NCBI RefSeq assembly: GCF_016031615.1
Contig: NZ_JACYXC010000001.1
Coordinates: 7,130,001 to 7,194,000, forward strand
Reading direction: 5' to 3'
Source of the DNA: Streptomyces pactum
Lineage (GTDB): Bacteria > Actinomycetota > Actinomycetes > Streptomycetales > Streptomycetaceae
DNA length: 64,000 nt
The notes below the pieces were generated by a model. The model saw nothing but the letters and a program-made list of their open reading frames with translations, searched no databases and was not told the origin of the DNA. Shown here piece by piece: positions 25,926-34,271 of the stretch (position 1 is the stretch's first letter; every line of letters begins with the position of its first letter). The position numbers were made by a program, and so were the translations under genes.

Positions 25926-27307
25926 GCGCCGCGCCCGCCATGACCGCCATCCCCCTCACACTGCACCGCGATCGCTTCGACGCCGGGCGGGTACGAGCCC
26001 TCCGCCGCGGTGACCACCTGCTCGTGATGGACCGGGTCTCGGGCCGCTGGGTGACGGTCGACGCTCCGACGGGGCAACTCCTGCCGCTCGTGGCGTCTGC
26101 GCCGCACCGGCTGCCCGAACAGGTCCGCGGGCCGGTCGGCGAACTGAGGGCACTCCTCCTCGAACGGGGGATCGGGGTCCTCGGTTCCGAGCGCCGGTTC
26201 GAACAGCTCAACACGGTGATCCTCAAACTGACCAACGCCTGCAACTACGCCTGCTCCTACTGCTACGACTACGAGACGTTCGAACGAGCCGTCGTGCTCT
26301 CCCGGGACACAGCGGTCAGCGCCCTGACCCAGGCACTCGATCTCGCCGAGCGCGACCTGTGGGTGATCCTCCACGGGGGCGAGCCCATGCTCGTCTGGCA
26401 ACTGGTCGAGGAGCTCGTGACGACCGGCCGGCTGCTCGCCGCCGAGCGGGGCAAGCGGGTGCGGTTCGCGGGCCAGTCGAACCTGTCCCGTCTCAACGAC
26501 GACATCGTGGAGTTCTCCCTCCGCCACGGCATCGCCTGGGGCGTGTCCATCGACGGGGGACCGGACCTGCACGACCACTTCCGGGTCGACCACCAGGGAC
26601 GTGGCACCTACGTCCACTTCGCCAGGGCCCTGGAGCGGTACCCGTCCTTCGTGCGCGGGTGCGGCGTCATGAGCACCATCACCGCCGCCAACCAGGGCAG
26701 ACTGTCGGAGCTGGCCCGGCACTTCCGGGACCTCGGCATGGCGTCCTGGGACTGGAGCCTGTTCCAGCCGATCGGCCGCGGGAGGGACCAGCAGGCGACG
26801 TTCGCCCTCGACCCCGAAGTGCTGGTCACCGCGTGGGGCGAACTCTTCGACGCCGTCGAGGCCGGGGAGTTCGACGGCTTCCCCGTGCTCCCCGTCAAGA
26901 AGTACCTGGACAACTTCATCGCCGGGCCGGGCGGCAACATGTGCATGCGCCCGGAGTGCGGTGCCGGCCGTGACCTGCTGTCCATCTCCTCCGACGGCTC
27001 GGTGGAGGCGTGCGACTGCATCGACCCCACCGGCCCGCTGGCGGGACTGGGATCCGTCGGGGAAGGACTGTCCGCCGCCCGCGACAGCGAGGTCGCCGCC
27101 CGCATCCGGAGCCGCGACCTCAGCGGCACCGAGTGCGCGAAGTGCATCTGGTACGGCGTCTGCGGAGGCACCTGCCTGGCACACGCCCCCGCGCTCGACG
27201 CGGTCTGGCCGGAAGCCTGCGCGGTGGCCCTGTGCGCCTTCGACAGGATCTCGTACTCCCTGGCGAACTCCCCCCGGCTCCTCGACTACCAGCGGTCGCT
27301 GGGCTAG
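25922..27307 (+). CDS. Radical SAM/SPASM domain enzyme (peptide maturase-like)
   Basis: 461 residues from the overlapping GTG 25922 (ATG 25940 possible). An N-terminal domain of about 90 residues precedes the radical SAM core, whose CxxxCxxC is Cys107, Cys111, Cys114 in TNACNYACSYCYDY; LHGGEPML and the SIDGG strand follow. The C-terminal SPASM region has CMRPECGAGRDLLSISSDGS, ACDC and CAKCIWYGVCGGTC, enough Cys for auxiliary [4Fe-4S] clusters. This is the build of enzymes that cross-link or epimerise ribosomal peptides. It is the middle gene of a tight three-gene operon with a small acidic protein and an LpxL-like acyltransferase. The modification cannot be predicted. Confidence 0.88.
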   Translation: MSAAPAMTAIPLTLHRDRFDAGRVRALRRGDHLLVMDRVSGRWVTVDAPTGQLLPLVASAPHRLPEQVRGPVGELRALLLERGIGVLGSERRFEQLNTVILKLTNACNYACSYCYDYETFERAVVLSRDTAVSALTQALDLAERDLWVILHGGEPMLVWQLVEELVTTGRLLAAERGKRVRFAGQSNLSRLNDDIVEFSLRHGIAWGVSIDGGPDLHDHFRVDHQGRGTYVHFARALERYPSFVRGCGVMSTITAANQGRLSELARHFRDLGMASWDWSLFQPIGRGRDQQATFALDPEVLVTAWGELFDAVEAGEFDGFPVLPVKKYLDNFIAGPGGNMCMRPECGAGRDLLSISSDGSVEACDCIDPTGPLAGLGSVGEGLSAARDSEVAARIRSRDLSGTECAKCIWYGVCGGTCLAHAPALDAVWPEACAVALCAFDRISYSLANSPRLLDYQRSLG

Positions 27308-27310
27308 ACG

Positions 27311-28159
27311 ATGCCCGGTATGGCCGAGGCGCTGCGCCTGCTCTCCTACGATCCGCTCGCCAGCCGGGTGTTCTGCCGGCGCACACCCGCCGGGCTCCGG
27401 AGCCTCGCCGACTGGGTGTGCGAGCGGGACCCCTACGGCGAGCTGCCCAGGCTCCGCGCCGCACTGCGTCTGGTGGAGCCGCACGACGACGACCCGCGCG
27501 CCCACATCGGTCACCAGCTCTGGTGCGCCTGGCGTCAGGCGTGCTGGACGGCGGGCGTGGCGCGGCCGCTCCCGGCGGTGGTGGCGTCGGGACGGCAGTG
27601 GCTGGACGAGACCCGCGGTCACCCCACCGTCCTGGTCGCCCCCATGACCATGACCACGGCGGACGCGCTCCACACCGTCTCGGCGGTGTTCGCCGACCGC
27701 CGGGTGGTCGCGCTGGGCGAGGGCACCGTTCCCCGGTACGGCGCGCGGCTGTCCGTGGTGAACGGCGACGTCGGGTCGATCCGGCAGGTCCTCCGGCACC
27801 TCGCGGCCGGCGGGGTGCTCGGCACCTACGCCGACTTCGTCTACGCCGGCCGTGACGCCCGCCCGACCACTCTCTTCGGACGCACCCGTCCCGTCTCGGC
27901 GGGCTTCGTCGCGGTCGCGTCCCGCCCCGGCACCATGCTGCTGCCCACCGTCATGAGGCGGACGGACGACGAGCGCATCGCCATGGAGTTCGACGAGCCG
28001 CTCCTGGTCCGGGGCCTGCCCCGGGAGGCCCGCGCCGCGCGGGAGAGCATGCTCGGACTGATCGCGGAAATCCTGGAAGGGCTGATCCGCCGCAACCCGC
28101 GGCAGTGGCTCCTCCTGCCGACCCTCAGCTTCGACTCACCGCAGCTCGCCCGGGCCTGA
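27311..28159 (+). CDS. LpxL/HtrB-like lysophospholipid acyltransferase family protein
   Basis: 282 residues starting three bases after the radical SAM stop. The central part HPTVLVAPMTMTTADALHTV, then RQVLRHLAAGGVLGTYADF, LFGRTRPVSAGFVAVASRPG and MEFDEPLLV follows the order of bacterial lipid A-type acyltransferases, including the late PLL strand. The usual catalytic H-x4-D/E motif is not clean here (the corresponding stretch has no obvious NHxxxxD), so the protein may be divergent or inactive. No long hydrophobic anchor. Coupled to a peptide-maturase gene it might lipidate the product (inference); similar acyltransferase-like genes occur in some RiPP and NRPS operons. Confidence 0.6.
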   Translation: MPGMAEALRLLSYDPLASRVFCRRTPAGLRSLADWVCERDPYGELPRLRAALRLVEPHDDDPRAHIGHQLWCAWRQACWTAGVARPLPAVVASGRQWLDETRGHPTVLVAPMTMTTADALHTVSAVFADRRVVALGEGTVPRYGARLSVVNGDVGSIRQVLRHLAAGGVLGTYADFVYAGRDARPTTLFGRTRPVSAGFVAVASRPGTMLLPTVMRRTDDERIAMEFDEPLLVRGLPREARAARESMLGLIAEILEGLIRRNPRQWLLLPTLSFDSPQLARA

Positions 28160-28364
28160 CCCCTCGGTACGCGGGCGACCGCCCCCGGGCCCGGCACCGC
28201 ACGGGAACCGCCCCGGCCCGGATGCCGTTGAGCGGCCCGCCGCCGCGTGTCCCCCGTACGGCTGCCTGCCTCGCGGGATTCCCGGGCGCCGCCGACCGGG
28301 CGACCGGCCGCCACGACGCCCCGGGCGCCCCCTTTTCGATGTGACCCACGCCACATGGTGATCC

Positions 28365-28391
28365 TGTCAGTAATCGGCGCGCTGTCCCGCT
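28365..28391 (+). promoter_or_regulatory. Possible ECF41-type promoter (TGTCAGT-N16-CGCT)
   Basis: ECF41 sigma factors are reported to use a TGTCACA ... CGTC promoter with 16-base spacing. TGTCAGT at 28365-28371 and CGCT at 28388-28391 keep that spacing upstream of the oxidoreductase gene, whose neighbour is an ECF41/SigJ-type sigma factor. The -10 match is partial. Confidence 0.35.
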
Positions 28392-28429
28392 CAATCCACC
28401 GGGAGCAAGCGAACCGACAGGAGTGACAC

Positions 28430-29632
28430 ATGAAGCACCGCATCGTCGTCCTCGGCGCCGGCTATGCCGGGGCCTACACGGCCGGAACCCTGGCCCGCCG
28501 GCTGTCCCCGGCGGACACCGGGATCACCGTGGTCAACGCCGAGCCGCACTTCGTCCAGCGGCTGCGGCTGCACCAGCTCGCGGCCGGCGAGGAGATCGCG
28601 GCTCCACCGCTCGCCGAGGTCTTCGCAGGCACCGGGATACGGCTCCGCCAGGCACGGGTCACCGCCATCGACCCCGAGCGCCGGACCGTCGCCCTGGCCG
28701 ACGCCGACGGCGGCGGCGAACTGGCCTACGACACACTCGTCTACGCGCTCGGCAGCCGCGTCGCCGACCACGGCGTCCCCGGCGTGGCCGAGCACGCCTT
28801 CGACGTCGCCGGCCGGCCCTCCGCGCTGCGCCTGCGCGAGCGCCTGGACGACCTGGGCAGGCGGGGCCGGGGCAGGCAGGTGCTGGTCGTCGGCGACGGA
28901 CTGACCGGCATCGAGACCGCCACCGAGATCGCCGACATGCGGCCCGGCCTGTCGGTGACGCTGGTGGCCCGCGGTGAGCTGGGCGCCTCGCTGTCCGCCG
29001 GAGCCCGCGGCCACCTGCGCCGGGCCTGCGACCGGCTGGGCGTCACCGTCCTGGAGCACACCGAGGTCGCGGCCGTCGAGGCGGGGCGGGTGCGGTGCGC
29101 CGACGGCACCGCCCTGGCCTCCGACGCGACCGTGTGGACGGCCGGGTTCGCGGTCGGCCCCATCGCCGCCGCCGGCGGGCTGGACGTCACCGAGGACGGT
29201 CGGATCCTCGTCGACCGCACCATGCGGTCGGCCTCGCACCCCGACGTCTACGCCGTCGGCGACAGCGTCCACGCCATCGGCGACAACGGCCGGCCGCTGC
29301 CGATGTCCTGCGCCTCGGCCGGCTACACCGGCAGGCCACACGGAGGCGATCGTGGCACGGCTGACCGGCCGCGAGGTCCCGAACGCCAAGCTGGAGTACG
29401 TGGGCAACCACATCAGCCTGGGGCGGCGGGACGGGATCCTGCAGATGGTCGACGGGGAAGGGCGGGCGAAGCCCACGTACATGGGAGGACGGAAGGCCGC
29501 GCGGATCAAGGCGGGCATCGTCAGGATGTCGCTGTGGGGCACCGCGCACCCGACCTTCGGCGTACCCAAGCGCAAGCACCGCCTGGCCGCGCCACAGGCC
29601 GCGGCCGGGACGGCGGCCGCGTGACCCCCTAG
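28430..29632 (+). CDS. NADH dehydrogenase II-like FAD-dependent oxidoreductase, frameshifted near its C terminus
   Basis: Starts ATG 28430 with AGGAG upstream. Dinucleotide-binding motif IVVLGAGYAGAYTA, a second one in VLVVGDGLTGIETATEI, and VYAVGDSVHAI near residue 275 place it with small NDH-2-like flavoproteins. After MSCASAGYTG the frame turns Arg/Gly-rich; the expected tail (HTEAIVARLTGREV, EYVGNHISLGRRDGIL, GIVRMSLWGTAHP) is in the +1 frame and stops at 29624. Skipping one base near 29330-29335 restores a 398-residue protein. The next gene is an ECF41/SigJ-type sigma factor; such sigmas are classically beside oxidoreductases, epimerases or carboxymuconolactone decarboxylases. Confidence 0.82.
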   Translation: MKHRIVVLGAGYAGAYTAGTLARRLSPADTGITVVNAEPHFVQRLRLHQLAAGEEIAAPPLAEVFAGTGIRLRQARVTAIDPERRTVALADADGGGELAYDTLVYALGSRVADHGVPGVAEHAFDVAGRPSALRLRERLDDLGRRGRGRQVLVVGDGLTGIETATEIADMRPGLSVTLVARGELGASLSAGARGHLRRACDRLGVTVLEHTEVAAVEAGRVRCADGTALASDATVWTAGFAVGPIAAAGGLDVTEDGRILVDRTMRSASHPDVYAVGDSVHAIGDNGRPLPMSCASAGYTGRPHGGDRGTADRPRGPERQAGVRGQPHQPGAAGRDPADGRRGRAGEAHVHGRTEGRADQGGHRQDVAVGHRAPDLRRTQAQAPPGRATGRGRDGGRVTP

Positions 29633-29642
29633 GGTGCCCCGC

Positions 29643-30599
29643 GTGAACAGCATCGCGACCGATCGCTTCGACGCCGGCCGCTTCGAGGCCAGCCGGAACC
29701 GGCTGGCCTCGCTGGCGTACCGGCTGCTCGGCTCCGCCACCGACGCCGAGGACGCCGTGCAGGACGCGTTCCTGCACTGGCAGGCCGCCGACCGGCGGCG
29801 GATCAAGGTGCCCGAGGCATGGCTGACCAAGGTCGTCACCAACCTGTGCCTCGACCGGCTCCGCTCGGCACAGGCCCGCCGGGAACGCGCCGCCGGTGAC
29901 TGGCTGCCCGAACCGCTCCTCGACGGCGACCCGATGCTCGGCCCGGCCGACACCTTCGAGCAGCGTGAATCGGTGTCCCTGGCCATGCTGACGCTCATGG
30001 AACGCCTCTCTCCCGTCGAGCGGGCCGTCTACGTGCTGCGCGAGGCGTTCTCCTACAGCCACGCCGAGATCGCCGGGATCCTCGGCATCACCGAGTCCGC
30101 GAGCCAGCAGCACCTGCACCGGGCCCGGCGCCGCGTCACCACCGCCCGCCGCGGCGGCGGCGAGACCGACCCGGCGTCCGCCCGCAGGATCGTGGAGGAA
30201 TTCCTCGCCGCCGCCACCTCCGGCCGCACCGAGCAGCTGGTGGCACTGCTCACCGACGACGCGATCGCCATCTCCGACGGAGCCGGCGGCCTGGCCGAGA
30301 AGCTGCTGCGGTTCGACACCCCGCAGCGCATCGCCGCCGTCGTGCGGGCCGGCCTCAAGCCCACGCCCGCGAAACGGCGACTGGCCGGCGGCACGCCCGC
30401 CATCCACTACGCGGTCGTCAACGGGGCCCCCGCGATGCTCTTCGTCGTCGGTGACCAGGTCATGGGCTCCGCGACGTTCGACGTCGTCGACGGCCGGATC
30501 GCCACCGTGCGGGGCATCGCCGCCCCCGCCCGCCTCGCCCGCCTCGCCGAAGCCTGGCGACACCACGCGCCGGAGGCGCCGCTCATCGACCGGTGGTGA
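29643..30599 (+). CDS. sigJ: RNA polymerase sigma factor, ECF41 / SigJ type with C-terminal SnoaL-like domain
   Basis: 318 residues from GTG 29643 with AGGG upstream (GTG 29634 also in frame). Sigma2: ASLAYRLLGSATDAEDAVQD then AFLHWQ; sigma4: RAVYVLREAFSYSHAEIAGI and LGITESASQQHLHRARRRV. Residues 190-318 form the NTF2/SnoaL-like extension characteristic of ECF41, with ISDGAGGLAEK close to the DGGGK motif that controls activity in that group. No anti-sigma gene is adjacent, as usual for ECF41. It probably regulates the upstream oxidoreductase gene. Confidence 0.88.
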   Translation: MNSIATDRFDAGRFEASRNRLASLAYRLLGSATDAEDAVQDAFLHWQAADRRRIKVPEAWLTKVVTNLCLDRLRSAQARRERAAGDWLPEPLLDGDPMLGPADTFEQRESVSLAMLTLMERLSPVERAVYVLREAFSYSHAEIAGILGITESASQQHLHRARRRVTTARRGGGETDPASARRIVEEFLAAATSGRTEQLVALLTDDAIAISDGAGGLAEKLLRFDTPQRIAAVVRAGLKPTPAKRRLAGGTPAIHYAVVNGAPAMLFVVGDQVMGSATFDVVDGRIATVRGIAAPARLARLAEAWRHHAPEAPLIDRW

Positions 30600-30719
30600 C
30601 CCGGCGCGGCCGCCGGCGGGCGCGGCGACCGCGTCGAGGAGAGCCGTGCTCCCGGCCCGCGCCGCCCCGGCCACGGACCGGCCGGCTCCCACGCGCGCCT
30701 TTCCCGGGCCGGCCGCGTG

Positions 30720-31127
30720 GTGCCGGCTCCGCCCGCGTCCGTTTTCGGGGGGCGGGCCGCGCCCGCGGCCGCTCGGAGGTGGCCGGAGGCTCCGGCCGGC
30801 ACCTGCCTGGCGGCGCGCTTCACCCGCGCCCGGCTCGACCCCGACCTGGCCAGGGCCGACGTCCCCGCACTCGCCGTACCGACCGGAATCGGGTTCACCG
30901 TCGCGCCGCCCATCGGCGAACCGGCCCTTCCCGCCGACGCCGAGGCCGTCGAGGCCGCCGTCCTGACCGGCTCACTCATCGCCGCCGTCTGCGCCGGGGT
31001 GCTGCCCGGGCGCCGCAACGGGATCCACCGGCGGCTGTACGAGGAGGAGAACCGGGACGAGGACGCCGACGGCATCCCGGTACCACCCAGGCCCCGCGCC
31101 GCCGCCCCGGACCCGGGTGACGACTGA
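30720..31127 (+). pseudogene. nhaA: Remnant of a Na+/H+ antiporter nhaA gene (C-terminal part)
   Basis: The frame to 31127 contains GTCLAARFTRARLDPDLARA, TGIGFTVAPPIGEPAL, EAAVLTGSLIAAVCAGVLPG and the cytoplasmic tail RRLYEEENRDEDADGIP, which line up with the last two to three membrane segments and tail of streptomycete NhaA. Everything upstream of about 30790 is unrelated, and hydrophobic positions are replaced by charged or Pro residues, so the antiporter is not functional. No start codon fits. Confidence 0.65.
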
Positions 31128-31542
31128 CGGCATGACGTACCTCACGTCACCGGCGTTCGGCGGCCCAGGCCGGCGCCGCCGGTCTGCGTCCGGCCTCGGG
31201 CGGTGTCGGCGCGAGAACATGAACGCCGCACGGCGCCTTCGGCCCGGGGACCTGCACCGATCGGGTCGTCGGTTGCCTCCGCGGCAAGGTCCTCACATGA
31301 AACTCACACGAAGGCCCGCTCCTGCGGAGGCACGAACGTTGCGGAAGCCCCGGCGCACCGTCGAGCCGGCCGTTCGTTCACCACCTCTGTCGCCGGTCGG
31401 GCGGGCAACTCCCGCAGCCACGCGCACCACGGGCATCCGCTTTCGGGCTCTCAGCGGGCAGCCCGGCCGTGGCCGTCGGTCGCCTGCCGGACGGCCCGAG
31501 CACGTGATGGACAGGCATGGGCGACGGGCTGCCGCGTGCGTG
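31128..31542. other. Intergenic, no gene seen
   Basis: Downstream region of the nhaA remnant and of the P450 gene. Open frames here show no codon bias or recognisable similarity; no clear hairpin. Confidence 0.5.
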
Positions 31543-32751
31543 TCACCAGGAGGCCGGGATCGCCTTCGGGCGGCGGAAGAAGAGGCCCTCGTGCCAGCGG
31601 ATCTCCCCGGGCTCCACGGTCAGGCGGAGTCCGGGCCGGCCGGCCACCGCGCGCACCATCGCGTCGATCAGGCAGCGGGCCAGACGGTTCCCCGGGCAAA
31701 AGTTGGGGCCGTGGCCGAAGCCGAGGTGTCCCGGGCCCCGGCGTTCCGGGATGAAACTGTCGGGGTCGTCGAAGGCGTCCGGGTCGTGGTTGGCGGCCTC
31801 CAGCGAGACCATCGCCACCTCTCCCGCCCGGATCCGCACGCCGTCGATGTCCGCGTCCTCGGTGGCCATCCGTTTGGCGGCCCCGGTCGACAGCGGTGTG
31901 TGGCGCAGGAGTTCCTCCACGGTGTCCGGGACCAGCGCGGGATCGCGGTGCAGCCGGGCGACGGTGTCCGGGTGCCGCAGCAGGGTGATCACGGCGCCGC
32001 ACAGGAACCCCGAGGACGTGGGGTACCCGGCGATCAGCAGCAGCGCGGCGATCTCCGACAGCGCGGCGTCGCCGAGCGGGCCGGCCTTGGCCGGGGCTTC
32101 GGCGAGCCGCTTGAGCAGGTGGTCACCGGGCCCGTCGGCCAGTCGGCGGGCGTGGGCGGTGAAGAACCGGTGGATGTCGATGAGGCCCCCGCGCTGCTCC
32201 TCGGCGGTGGCGCCGCAGAACTGGAGGGCAAGATCGGTGCGGTCACGGAGGAACGCCACCTCCTCGGCGCCGAGTTCACCGAGCAGGACGCGGGAGGTCA
32301 TCGCCGCCGCCAGGGGCAGTGCGAAGTCCGCCGCGAGATCGACGGGACCCCCGTGCTCGTCGAGGTCGCGCAGCAGTGTGTCGGCCCGGTCGCGGAGCCA
32401 CTTCCCGTGGCGCCGGGCCGCGCGTGGCCCGAGGCCTTCGGTGAAGACGGAGCGCAGGCCCGCTTCGCGCAGTACCGACACCCCGTCGCCGGTGGTGCCG
32501 GGGGCACGCAGTTCCACGGGCTCCTGGCGGGGCGCGCCGGGGGCCATCGCGGCGGTCGAGCTGAATCGCGGGTCCTCCAGCAGTCGCTTGGCGGTGGCGT
32601 ACCGGGTGACGAGCCACAGCCGGTCTCCGGTGTACTCGGAGACGACGGGGCAAGCCGGTGCGTCGGCTTCGCGCAGCCGTTGATGGTGCGGGGAGAGTTG
32701 CTGGCTCCAGTCGTGGAAGGGGAAGGTGAGGGGGTCCTGTGCGGTGGCCAC
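31543..32751 (-). CDS. Cytochrome P450
   Basis: 402 residues from GTG 32751 with AAGGAG nine bases upstream. P450 signatures: I-helix LLLIAGYPTSSGFL (the usual AGxxTT is AG-YPTS here), K-helix EELLRH, the PERR-type FIPERRGPGHLGF and the heme loop FGHGPNFCPGNRLAR with Cys352. Single-domain, soluble bacterial class, needing an external ferredoxin and reductase not present nearby. It follows the cyclodipeptide synthase gene by 87 bases in the same direction, so its likely substrate is the diketopiperazine (C-C coupling, hydroxylation or nucleobase transfer are known reactions of such P450s). Confidence 0.94.
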   Translation of the reverse strand: MATAQDPLTFPFHDWSQQLSPHHQRLREADAPACPVVSEYTGDRLWLVTRYATAKRLLEDPRFSSTAAMAPGAPRQEPVELRAPGTTGDGVSVLREAGLRSVFTEGLGPRAARRHGKWLRDRADTLLRDLDEHGGPVDLAADFALPLAAAMTSRVLLGELGAEEVAFLRDRTDLALQFCGATAEEQRGGLIDIHRFFTAHARRLADGPGDHLLKRLAEAPAKAGPLGDAALSEIAALLLIAGYPTSSGFLCGAVITLLRHPDTVARLHRDPALVPDTVEELLRHTPLSTGAAKRMATEDADIDGVRIRAGEVAMVSLEAANHDPDAFDDPDSFIPERRGPGHLGFGHGPNFCPGNRLARCLIDAMVRAVAGRPGLRLTVEPGEIRWHEGLFFRRPKAIPASW

Positions 32752-32838
32752 GGTGAGACGCTCCTTAACATACGGGGGTGGTCCGCTCCTGGTTGGCGGA
32801 GTGCGGGTCCGCCGGGACCGGTGCCGGGTGCGGTCGGG

Positions 32839-33693
32839 TCAGTACTGCGCCGCGTGGTCCTTGAGGAGGATGAAGCCCTGGTTGGCAGCGGCGTGCAGGG
32901 GGCCGGCCCCGGTGTAGAGGAGATCGGCGAAGCCCACCGGCGCGTGATAGCTGACCAGTGACGAGGAGACGCCGAGGATGCTCGGGGTGTCCATGAAGAA
33001 GGGCAGTTCGTCGATGAGGTACTCCAGGGCCAGGTCGGCGGCGTCGCTGCTCGCGCCCCCCGGCCTCGCGCCGCCGTCCTCGCCGGAACCGGCCGCGGTC
33101 CCGGGTTCGCCCGCCGTCCCGGACCCGGCTGCCGCCATGGGAACGGCGCGGGCGGACACCTCCCGGCAGACGGCACGGGTGTGTTCGTCGGTGGTCAGCG
33201 CGTCCCGGACGCGCAGGTGCAGTCGCTGGTAGGCGTCGGAATGGACGAGGTCGGACAGCAGGTGGGTGTGCTGGTCCTCCTCGGGGATCCCGCTGCGCTC
33301 GAAGGCGCGGCGGATGCGCCTGCGGACACAGGACACCTCTGTCCGCGCCTTCTTGTGCGCCGCCCGGTCGGGATAGCCCTGGGCGCGGTAGTTGGACGCC
33401 AGGGAGCGGTCGGGGACGATGACGTCCACCCGCTGGAAGGTGGCATGCGCCCACCGGAACATACGGGTGAGGGTGGGGATGCCGAAGTAGCCGTTGCCCG
33501 GACTCACCCCGATCAGCAGGTGGTCGGCGTCGCGCAAGAGCCGACGGCAGTTGGGCGTGTAGGGAAGCGGGGTGTGGCCGCCGGCTGCTGCGGCCGCGGA
33601 TAACGGCGGGGACGCAGTCGCGGGCGTGGAGGCTGCCACGGGTGCGGAGGGGTGTATCACCATGGGCGTGGCCGGCGTGAGGGAGTGCGGCAC
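32839..33693 (-). CDS. tRNA-dependent cyclodipeptide synthase (CDPS), NYH type
   Basis: 284 residues from GTG 33693 with AAGGG upstream. The catalytic segment LLIGVSPGNGYFG gives Ser64 and the subfamily Asn67; YLIDELPFFMDTPSIL holds the conserved Tyr/Glu pair, and VSSSLVSYH supplies the Tyr-His, so the N-Y-H pattern puts it with AlbC-like enzymes. It makes a cyclic dipeptide from two aminoacyl-tRNAs. A basic helix KKARTEVSCVRRRIRRAF fits tRNA binding. An Ala/Gly/Glu-rich insert of about 35 residues after VPMAAAGSG is unusual. Leu31 is a TTA codon (33601-33603), suggesting bldA control. The two amino acids cannot be read safely. Confidence 0.93.
   Translation of the reverse strand: MPHSLTPATPMVIHPSAPVAASTPATASPPLSAAAAAGGHTPLPYTPNCRRLLRDADHLLIGVSPGNGYFGIPTLTRMFRWAHATFQRVDVIVPDRSLASNYRAQGYPDRAAHKKARTEVSCVRRRIRRAFERSGIPEEDQHTHLLSDLVHSDAYQRLHLRVRDALTTDEHTRAVCREVSARAVPMAAAGSGTAGEPGTAAGSGEDGGARPGGASSDAADLALEYLIDELPFFMDTPSILGVSSSLVSYHAPVGFADLLYTGAGPLHAAANQGFILLKDHAAQY
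33601..33603 (-). promoter_or_regulatory. TTA (bldA) codon in the cyclodipeptide synthase gene
   Basis: Minus-strand TTA at Leu31, in the early part of the gene. In Streptomyces TTA codons are rare and make translation depend on the developmentally controlled bldA tRNA. Confidence 0.8.
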
Positions 33694-34206
33694 AAGGGAA
33701 CCCTTCGGATCGCTGCGGATGGGGCTCTGCTCGGTGCGGACGTCCGTGGCCGGCGCCGCTCCGTCGGGAGACGGCGCACGGCCGGGACGCGGAACCTGTC
33801 CTTCTCGGGCCGTTCCGGGCGCGGAAGATCCGCCCAGGCACCGGAAGAGGGCGGCGGGCTCCAGTTCGTCCGCAAGCCCGTCGTGCGCTGTTCAGCGGGG
33901 ACCGGTCACCTGAGTGCGGCCTTGGTGCAGCAGCGGGGTACGCGCACCCGGACGTCAGCCGGGTCCACGCACCGCGGAACGACGACCGGGCGGCGAGTAC
34001 TCGCCCCGTTCGAGAGCGCGCGAGCGAAGCCGTCCTCGGGCCCGGATGTCACCACCGGCTTCGGAAGGGGCGTACGGCACAGGCGGGTGACCAGCTCCGT
34101 ACCCCGCGTGGTGCGCCCTGGATACGTCACCGCAGTGCCTCTCCCTCGCTCGCCGCATGGTCCGTGCGCCACCGCAGAACTCGTCGATCAAAGAAGCAAC
34201 CCGCTC
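33694..34206. other. Divergent leader between CDPS and TetR genes, no gene seen
   Basis: About 510 bases with no credible frame on either strand. It must carry the CDPS promoter; I could not place -35/-10 boxes with confidence. Confidence 0.45.
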
Positions 34207-34225
34207 ACCGGAGTCTAACTCCGGT
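34207..34225. promoter_or_regulatory. Perfect palindrome ACCGGAGT-CTA-ACTCCGGT
   Basis: An 8+3+8 perfect dyad 46 bases before the TetR start codon, the size and symmetry of a TetR operator. Probably the autoregulatory site of the gene at 34272 and possibly a control point for the divergent CDPS operon. Confidence 0.7.
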
Positions 34226-34271
34226 CAACGGAGCCTGGCAACGGAGACCGGGATGCGACAAGGTACGGGTC

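Noticed and set aside
33694..34218. Plus-strand gene running from 33652 to 34218
   Set aside because: Arg/Gly/Ser-rich with poor GC3, overlaps the CDPS start and the TetR palindrome.
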